Assembly: GCA_949101405.1 (NCBI GenBank)
Contig: CARYFM010000011.1
Span: 1-30,738, forward strand
Reading direction: 5' to 3'
DNA from: an uncultured Candidatus Saccharibacteria bacterium
GTDB taxonomy: Bacteria > Patescibacteriota > Saccharimonadia > Saccharimonadales > Saccharimonadaceae
DNA: 30,738 nt
Below the pieces are notes generated by a model. That model did no database searches. It saw only the letters and a list, made by a program, of their open reading frames with translations, and was not told where the DNA came from. The position numbers and the translations under genes are program-made. Below are positions 25,770 to 30,738 of this stretch, in pieces (the first letter of the stretch is position 1; each line of letters begins with the position of its first letter).

Positions 25770-26993
25770 ATGCGTTTTAGTAAATCATTTGTCAAAACCT
25801 TGCGCACTGCGCCCAAAGATGAAACGGCTCGTGGAGCTCAGTTTCTTAGCCGCGCTGGCTATGTCCACAAAGAACTAGCGGGAATTTATGATTACCTCCC
25901 ACTTGGTCTCCGCGTCCTTGAAAATATCAAAGCCATCATCCGCGAAGAGTTAAACAACATCGGTTGCCAAGAAGTCCTGATGTCTTCCTTACAAAATCCC
26001 GAACCTTGGCAAAAGACCGACCGCTGGGATATCGAAAAAATGGATATTTGGTTCAAAACTGAACTAGCTGCTGGCGGAGAACTTGGTCTCGCTCCTACCC
26101 ATGAAGAGCCAATTACCAAAATGATGCAATCCTATATTTCTAGTTACAAGGATTTGCCAGTCTACGTCTACCAATTCCAAACTAAATTCCGCAATGAGCT
26201 CCGCGCCAAATCTGGCATCATGCGCACACGCGAATTTCTTATGAAAGACCTCTACAGTTTTGCTAGTTCTGAAGACGAGCATAATAAGTTTTACCACGCC
26301 GCCGAACAAGCCTACAAACGTATCTACGACCGCCTCGGTATCGGTCAAGACACTTTCCAAACCTTTGCCAGTGGAGGAGTTTTTGCCAAATATAGCCACG
26401 AGTTTCAAACGCTAACTGACATCGGCGAAGATACGATTTATTACAACGCCGACAAATCCGTGGTGCTAAACGAGGAAGTCTTGAACGATGAAGTTCTCAC
26501 CGAACTTGGTGTACAACGCGAAGAGCTGCAATCTGCCAAGGCCGCCGAAGTTGGCAATATCTTCACCCTCGGTACAAAATATTCCGCACCCCTCGGTCTA
26601 GTATTCAACAACAAAGATGGCGAACGCAAAATCGTCCTCATGGGTTGCTATGGTATTGGTGTCTCGCGTGTCATGGGTGTTATTGCCGAAAAATCCTGCG
26701 ACGAGCGCGGTCTCGTCTGGCCTGAGCAAGTTGCACCTTACAAATACTACCTGATTGGCATTGGCAAAGAGGGAACTAAGCAAGCCGAGATCCTCTACCG
26801 AGACCACGAAAACACAATTCTTTATGATGATCGCAATCTCCGTCCTGGTGAAAAATTTGCCGATGCTGAACTCATGGGTATTCCATACCGCGTCGTCATC
26901 AGCGACAAAACCCTTGCTTCAAACCAAGCCGAAATTACCAATCGCGCCACTGGTGAGAGTAAACTAGTTGACCTCAATCAAATCCAATTCTAG
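25770..26993 (+). CDS. proS: prolyl-tRNA synthetase (short form)
   Basis: This 407-residue class II synthetase charges tRNA-Pro. It shows 'AGIYDYLPLGLRVLENI' (motif 1 region), 'PTHEEPITK', 'FRNELRAKSGIMRTREFLMKDLYSF' split by motif 2 arginines, and the motif 3 segment 'GCYGIGVSR'. The C-terminal anticodon-binding domain follows. Bacterial ProRS is usually about 570 residues because of the roughly 180-residue INS domain, which removes mischarged Ala. Here only a short linker (about residues 205-255) sits at that place, so cis-editing is absent. Confidence 0.95.
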   Translation: MRFSKSFVKTLRTAPKDETARGAQFLSRAGYVHKELAGIYDYLPLGLRVLENIKAIIREELNNIGCQEVLMSSLQNPEPWQKTDRWDIEKMDIWFKTELAAGGELGLAPTHEEPITKMMQSYISSYKDLPVYVYQFQTKFRNELRAKSGIMRTREFLMKDLYSFASSEDEHNKFYHAAEQAYKRIYDRLGIGQDTFQTFASGGVFAKYSHEFQTLTDIGEDTIYYNADKSVVLNEEVLNDEVLTELGVQREELQSAKAAEVGNIFTLGTKYSAPLGLVFNNKDGERKIVLMGCYGIGVSRVMGVIAEKSCDERGLVWPEQVAPYKYYLIGIGKEGTKQAEILYRDHENTILYDDRNLRPGEKFADAELMGIPYRVVISDKTLASNQAEITNRATGESKLVDLNQIQF

Positions 26994-27005
26994 CAGGCAA
27001 AAGGG

Positions 27006-27034
27006 TTTACTTTTTCAAAAATCAATGATAAACT
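27006..27034 (+). promoter_or_regulatory. greA promoter
   Basis: TTTACT and TAAACT are separated by 17 nt with TGA before the -10. The ATG follows 10 nt later, so the leader is at most a few nucleotides. Confidence 0.5.
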
Positions 27035-27044
27035 CTTTCTAGTT

Positions 27045-27491
27045 ATGAAAAAGACTGTGAACCTAACGCCAGCCGGCAAGGCTGAGCTCGAACAAGAACT
27101 AGCCGAGCTAATTGCGCAACGTCCAGCCATTGCTGAGCGTATCGCCACCGCCCGCGCTTTTGGAGACCTCTCCGAAAACCAAGAATACACTGATGCTCGC
27201 GCCGAGCAGAAAACCGTCGAAAACCGTATTATCGAAATTCAGGAAATTCTCAAAAACGCTGCTATTATCAAAGCCCCAAAGAAAGGCGATTCTATCGCCA
27301 TTGGCGCTTCTGTAATTATTGATATGGGCGGCAAAGAATTTACCTACACGCTAGTGGGTCCAGTCGAAGCTAACCCGCTCGAAGGCAAAATTTCCCACGA
27401 ATCACCCCTCGGCAAAGAACTCATGGGGCGCAAAGCCGGCGAAGACTTCGATTTTAACGGCAAAAAAGTCAAAATCAAGTCCCTTGCCTAA
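27045..27491 (+). CDS. greA: transcription elongation factor GreA
   Basis: This 148-residue protein rescues backtracked RNA polymerase by stimulating transcript cleavage. The N-terminal coiled coil ends in the acidic tip: 'RAFGDLSENQEYTDARAEQ' contains the conserved D and E residues. The C-terminal FKBP-like domain reads 'FTYTLVGPVEANPLEGKISHESPLGKELMGRKAGE'. The length is slightly below the usual 155-160. A shared terminator separates it from the converging minus-strand gene. Confidence 0.96.
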   Translation: MKKTVNLTPAGKAELEQELAELIAQRPAIAERIATARAFGDLSENQEYTDARAEQKTVENRIIEIQEILKNAAIIKAPKKGDSIAIGASVIIDMGGKEFTYTLVGPVEANPLEGKISHESPLGKELMGRKAGEDFDFNGKKVKIKSLA

Positions 27492-27497
27492 CCAATA

Positions 27498-27534
27498 AAA
27501 AATGGCGTCCTCTATAGTTCTGGACGCCATTTTT
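27498..27534. terminator. bidirectional terminator between greA and the minus-strand gene
   Basis: A perfect 13-bp stem (AAAAATGGCGTCC / GGACGCCATTTTT) with an 11-nt loop has A-runs and T-runs at both ends. It can stop both converging transcripts. Confidence 0.85.
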
Positions 27535-27538
27535 GAAC

Positions 27539-28360
27539 TCAATTTCTACGGCCCACCGCTTCACCAGCGATTTCTTCAAACTCCAGCAAGAGTTGTTCTT
27601 CTGTGCCATCGCGGTGACAATGGTATTCCATCTGCGCAATATAAGGCGCCAAATCATCTGTGGTCGTGATATCCACCCACAAGTCTTCAGCCGCCACAAA
27701 ACGTTTCACCACTAACCAGTAGCCATCCTGGTATTTTTGCATTGAAACACCGCATAGCTGTACCAAGTTATTCTGTTCAATGCGATGGAACTTCTCGCCA
27801 TTCATCGCTACGGGCTGGTCGGTCGCTACTACAGTATTGAGGATCGGACGTTCAAATGGTCCAAAAGTATCCATTTGCCGACAAATATAAAACTTTGTCT
27901 CCCCATCCACAACGAAACGTCCGCCATAAGTGCCAAGATTACCCACAAGATGTGTGTCCTCCTGACGAAAGTCAGGATCCAAAGCGACCTGCATTGTAGC
28001 TACGCCCTGGCTGTCCAGTAAAACTCCATATTGTTTGCCCGTAATTTGCACAACTATGCCAATACACAAGGTCATGCAAAACAATATCCGCCAAAACTGT
28101 CGCCCGAACCTAACCCTGTAACTGCGCCATGCCATCCAAGCAGAACACAGCACTAGTCCTATAATGACCACTACTATCCAAACCTTCTTATGATTCAGAC
28201 TAATGGCAACATTAAAAGGCATAAACACCGTCTCACGCTCCGCTGCGATTTTGTCCATATGCAGCACAAACACCACGGCACTGAGAAAAAATAACATTAT
28301 GCCCCAGACGACAAACTCCCACCACCGAAGTTCACTTGGTGTCCTCTCCTGAAATTCCAT
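27539..28360 (-). CDS. membrane protein of unknown function (273 aa)
   Basis: I do not recognise this protein. It is the only clearly expressed minus-strand gene. Three membrane helices lie near the N-terminus (about 15-36, 60-80 and 88-106). They are followed by a soluble domain of about 165 residues rich in Val, Gln and Phe, with cysteines in FYICRQ, VQLCGV and YHCHRD. The ATG is supported by AAAGGAGGG about 7 nt upstream and by a consensus promoter with an 85-nt leader. The unusually complete expression signals contrast with the leaderless genes around it. It may be an acquired or lineage-specific envelope protein. Confidence 0.75.
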   Translation of the reverse strand: MEFQERTPSELRWWEFVVWGIMLFFLSAVVFVLHMDKIAAERETVFMPFNVAISLNHKKVWIVVVIIGLVLCSAWMAWRSYRVRFGRQFWRILFCMTLCIGIVVQITGKQYGVLLDSQGVATMQVALDPDFRQEDTHLVGNLGTYGGRFVVDGETKFYICRQMDTFGPFERPILNTVVATDQPVAMNGEKFHRIEQNNLVQLCGVSMQKYQDGYWLVVKRFVAAEDLWVDITTTDDLAPYIAQMEYHCHRDGTEEQLLLEFEEIAGEAVGRRN

Positions 28361-28451
28361 TTTTAAACCCTCCTTTTATCAATAGAATTTTCTTGAACTC
28401 AAATTTAATAATACTAAGTGCAGTTTCTGCAAACAGCACCCCTATCTCTCC

Positions 28452-28480
28452 ATTATAGCACAGATTAGCATAAAAGTCAA
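28452..28480 (-). promoter_or_regulatory. promoter of the minus-strand membrane protein
   Basis: Read on the minus strand, TTGACT and TATAAT are separated by exactly 17 nt with TGC before the -10. This is the best promoter in the window, and 23 of 29 positions match the rpsB promoter. Confidence 0.82.
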
Positions 28481-28521
28481 TATAAGACTACATTTTCTGC
28501 CCAAAAAGCAATAAATTATGC

Positions 28522-28527
28522 TATAAT
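28522..28527 (+). promoter_or_regulatory. -10 box of lysS
   Basis: TATAAT with TGC upstream lies 6 nt before the lysS ATG. No ribosome site is present, so the mRNA is probably leaderless. Confidence 0.62.
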
Positions 28528-28533
28528 CGGAGT

Positions 28534-29988
28534 ATGACAACATTAAATGATTACCGCGCAGAGCGTTTACGCAAACTTACTGAAATCCGTGAACTCGGTA
28601 TCGATCCTTACCCTGCCAAATCTCACCGTAATATCAAAATTTCCACAATTCTCAATCATTTTACTGAGCAAGAAGGGCAAACTGTTTGCGCCGCTGGTCG
28701 CATCATTGCTATCCGCGCCTTCGGCAAAATCGCTTTCGTCAAAATTCGCGATTATTTTGGTGAAATCCAAATCTTCATGCAAAAAACCGATGACGTCACG
28801 CCAGGTTATTTTGGCATCAAGCAGCTCAAACTCCTCGATACTGGCGACTTCATCGAAGTCAAAGGTACCGTAGGTAAATCCAGTACTGGCGAAATTTCAA
28901 TTTTTTCCAACGAAGTACGTTTACTCACCAAAGCCCTACGTCCCTTGCCCGGCTACGATGGACTCACAAATAAAGAGGAGCGCTACCGCCGTCGTTATGT
29001 TGATATGAATGTCAATCCTGAAGTTCGCGAACGCTTGGTGCGCCGCAGCAAGTTCTGGCAGGCTACCCGCGATTTTATGAACTCGCATGGATTTATCGAA
29101 ATCAACACCCCAGTGCTCGAACACACTACTGGTGGCGCCGACGCTAATCCATTTGTTACCCACATGGACGCTCTAGATGAGGATTATTATCTGCGCATCT
29201 CCCAAGAGCTTCCTCTCAAGCGGCTACTTGGTGGCGGCTTCGAAAAAGTCTATGACATCGGCCCTCGCTTTCGCAACGAAGGCGTAGATGACGAACATCT
29301 ACCCGAGCATATCGCTTTCGAAAGTTATGCCGCTTATGAGAATTACGAAGATGGTATGGACTTATACGAAGAAATGATTAAATATGTCGCCAAAGAAACT
29401 TGGGGTACATTGCAATTTAATGTCGGTGGTTTCGAGATTAACCTTGACTGCCAATGGCCACGCATCAAATATGCTGATTTGCTACAGGAGAAATTTGATA
29501 TTAATGTGTTTAATCTTGACCGAGAAAAAGCTCTCTCAATCTTGCGCGAAAACGGCGTCAAAGTTGATATAAACGTAGCTGATAGCCGCTTGATTGATAA
29601 CCTCTGGAAGCTAATCCGCAAAACTTCCGCTGGCCCATATTGGCTAATTGAGGAACCACTCAGCCTTAGCCCACTCGCCAAAATTTCTGAGGAGAATCCG
29701 CTGGTCACGCAGCGTTTCCATCCTATTATTGCTGGTACCGAAATGGGCAACGGCTATTCTGAGCTCAATGATCCACTTGACCAACTAGCTCGTTTTGAAG
29801 AGCAGCAAGCCATGCGCGATAATGGTGATGACGAAGCCCAGATGCTTGATATGGACTTTGTTGAAATGCTCGAATACGGTATGCCGCCAGCTTGTGGTTG
29901 GGGTAACTCTGAGCGTAATTTCTGGCTACTTGAGGGCGTATCAGGTCGAGAAGCCGTACCATTCCCAATTATCAAACGCGAGAAATAA
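28534..29988 (+). CDS. lysS: lysyl-tRNA synthetase, class II
   Basis: This 484-residue enzyme charges tRNA-Lys. The N-terminal OB-fold domain contains 'AAGRIIAIRAFGKIAFVKIRDYFGEIQIF', and 'RYRRRYVDMNVNPEVRERL' leads into motif 1. Motif 2 is 'YDIGPRFRNEGVDDEHLPEHIAFESY'. Motif 3 reads 'PPACGWGNSERNFWLLEG' rather than the standard GLGIGIDRLVML; the arginine is retained but the glycine spacing differs. I recall similar motif 3 forms from other Patescibacteria. The C-terminus is short. A -10 box directly before the start suggests a leaderless message. Confidence 0.95.
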   Translation: MTTLNDYRAERLRKLTEIRELGIDPYPAKSHRNIKISTILNHFTEQEGQTVCAAGRIIAIRAFGKIAFVKIRDYFGEIQIFMQKTDDVTPGYFGIKQLKLLDTGDFIEVKGTVGKSSTGEISIFSNEVRLLTKALRPLPGYDGLTNKEERYRRRYVDMNVNPEVRERLVRRSKFWQATRDFMNSHGFIEINTPVLEHTTGGADANPFVTHMDALDEDYYLRISQELPLKRLLGGGFEKVYDIGPRFRNEGVDDEHLPEHIAFESYAAYENYEDGMDLYEEMIKYVAKETWGTLQFNVGGFEINLDCQWPRIKYADLLQEKFDINVFNLDREKALSILRENGVKVDINVADSRLIDNLWKLIRKTSAGPYWLIEEPLSLSPLAKISEENPLVTQRFHPIIAGTEMGNGYSELNDPLDQLARFEEQQAMRDNGDDEAQMLDMDFVEMLEYGMPPACGWGNSERNFWLLEGVSGREAVPFPIIKREK

Positions 29989-29990
29989 CC

Positions 29991-30452
29991 ATGAAGCCCC
30001 GTCAAGCTGTTAGGGTTGTACTGCTTGATTCTAATCGCTAAGTCGCCATTATCAACGTACAAAAATTTGGTTATTACAAAATTCCTGGTGGCGGAATTGA
30101 AGCAGGCGAGACTTTAATTATGACTGCCAAACGCGAGGTTAAAGAAGAGACTGGTTATGAATGCAAAACAATCACTGAACTCGGTCATCCCGAAACCAGT
30201 ATTCCAGGCTGGAGCATGTTAGATATTTCTGACGGTTTCTTAGCTCAAGCCATAGGTAAAAAGCAAGCTCCTCAAATAGAAGAATATGAACAGGCACGTA
30301 AATTTACACTTGAATGGTTTTCAAGCTTAGACAATGCTATTGCAACAATTAAATCTAATAAAGTGGATGATGCTAATGCAGCGAAAATTCAAACACGTGA
30401 TCTCTCTTACTTAGAACTTGCAGCTGAGTATCTAAATACGCACAAAATTTAG
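29991..30452 (+). pseudogene. Nudix hydrolase interrupted by an in-frame TAA
   Basis: Starting at ATG 29991, 2 nt after lysS, the frame reads MKPRQAVRVVLLDSNR, then TAA at 30039-30041, then continues in the same frame as VAIINVQKFGYYKIPGGGIEAG and on to a TAG at 30450-30452. The Nudix box is intact across the joined frame: G-x5-E in GGIEAGE, then REVKEETGY. Only one base change is needed to remove the stop. Restarting at ATG 30120 would lose the first half of the Nudix box. A recently inactivated Nudix pyrophosphatase is the simplest reading. A sequencing error is the main alternative. Confidence 0.8.
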
Positions 30453-30456
30453 TACC

Positions 30457-30497
30457 CTCCTCACATCCCTAATACAGTACTCAGGCAGCGGAGGGGG
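30457..30497 (-). repeat. conserved 3' end of cassette 3 (41-nt repeat)
   Basis: This segment is identical to 17973-18013, in the same orientation, and begins 5 nt after the Nudix stop codon. Confidence 0.9.
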
Positions 30498-30685
30498 AGA
30501 GCGTTGTAACGCCAGCGGTCGTTTGACGGAGCGACCGCGCCAGAAGCCTGTAAGTAGAGGTCATAAGCGACGGTAGCAGTAGAATATGCCCGCGAAGACC
30601 ACCAAACACCCTCGGCGCCAGCGCTCCTCAAAGTACCAGCAGTATTAGATAAGTAGACATACCCGCTGCGCACGAAAAGCACCAA
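30461..30685 (-). CDS. cassette 3: C-terminal fragment of a FISUMP / C-type-lectin-like domain
   Basis: This third copy reads FVRSGYVY, a variable core (GTLRSAGAEGVWWSSRAYS, AYDLYLQASGAVAPS, WRYNA) and PLRCLSTVLGM-stop. It shares TAGTLR and WWSS/WWAS spacing with cassette 2 and the ends with both other cassettes. The open frame runs back only to a TAG about 36 nt before the TTG at 30685. There is no ribosome site. It follows the broken Nudix gene tail-to-tail and is probably silent. Confidence 0.6.
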   Translation of the reverse strand: MVLFVRSGYVYLSNTAGTLRSAGAEGVWWSSRAYSTATVAYDLYLQASGAVAPSNDRWRYNALPLRCLSTVLGM

Positions 30686-30738
30686 ACCTATACCACTAGT
30701 ACAGGTTTGAGAGAATCTCTACCCCTGTTAGTCTTTAG
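30661..30738 (-). repeat. 78-nt module upstream of cassette 3, running off the window
   Basis: Read on the minus strand, this repeats 18278-18354 with a handful of substitutions and one indel. The match reaches the last base of the window, so the repeat may extend further. Confidence 0.88.
30684..30708. repeat. palindrome B copy upstream of cassette 3
   Basis: AAACCTATAC and GTACAGGTTT form an imperfect inverted repeat around an ACTAGT centre. It matches the element at 18307-18331 with one change. Confidence 0.78.

Noticed and set aside
28361..28450. Riboswitch in the leader of the minus-strand gene
   Set aside because: Only a small hairpin (GCAG/CTGC) is visible; there is no conserved aptamer pattern.
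30039..30041. Stop-codon recoding as known in some Patescibacteria
   Set aside because: Known recoding in that group is TGA to Gly. Here the interrupting codon is TAA, while TGA, TAA and TAG all end other genes, and no intact gene contains an in-frame stop.

Overview
The window is about 31 kb of a compact, low-GC bacterial chromosome with nearly every gene on the + strand. It probably comes from a reduced-genome Patescibacterium, most likely a Saccharibacterium (TM7). This is an inference. The supporting signs are a gutted rpsB-to-proS cluster (no pyrH, cdsA or dxr), a short prolyl-tRNA synthetase without the editing insert, a lysyl-tRNA synthetase with a divergent motif 3, several MacB-type ABC systems, and many genes whose -10 box lies only 6-10 nt before the start codon. 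TGA serves as an ordinary stop, so the code is standard (table 11).

Layout. Positions 1-4071 hold the end of an ABC ATPase followed by three tandem paralogous FtsX/MacB-like permeases. Positions 4111-9112 hold an MFS-type transporter, rmuC, a CmpB-like membrane protein, a DHH phosphoesterase and an alpha/beta hydrolase. cysS follows (9105-10490), then a second ABC ATPase/permease pair (10508-12576), an RlmD/TrmA-family RNA methyltransferase, and a large UvrD-type helicase with a C-terminal RecB-like nuclease (13833-17126). A small unknown gene and ribosomal protein L31 type B come next.

The accessory hotspot is 17.97-18.57 kb. Two head-to-head, start-less reading frames there encode only the C-terminal end of a FISUMP / C-type-lectin-like domain. 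Their outer ends are nearly identical at DNA level (FVRSG... and ...PLRCLSTVLGM), their cores are highly divergent, and two related palindromes lie between them. A third cassette with the same ends lies at 30.46-30.69 kb next to a broken Nudix gene. Its 5' flank repeats the 18.28-18.35 kb module and runs off the window. I regard this as the most interesting element: it looks like a dispersed store of variable domain cassettes, although no recombinase or recipient gene is visible here.

After the hotspot come a third ABC permease/ATPase pair (18683-20776), the translation and envelope cluster rpsB-tsf-frr-uppS-rseP-CPBP protease-proS (20920-26993), greA, one minus-strand membrane protein of unknown function (27539-28360), and lysS. 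The core genes serve translation, lipid-carrier synthesis and membrane proteolysis. The three ABC systems plus the cassettes suggest investment in the cell surface. No tRNA, rRNA, CRISPR array, transposase or phage gene was recognised.
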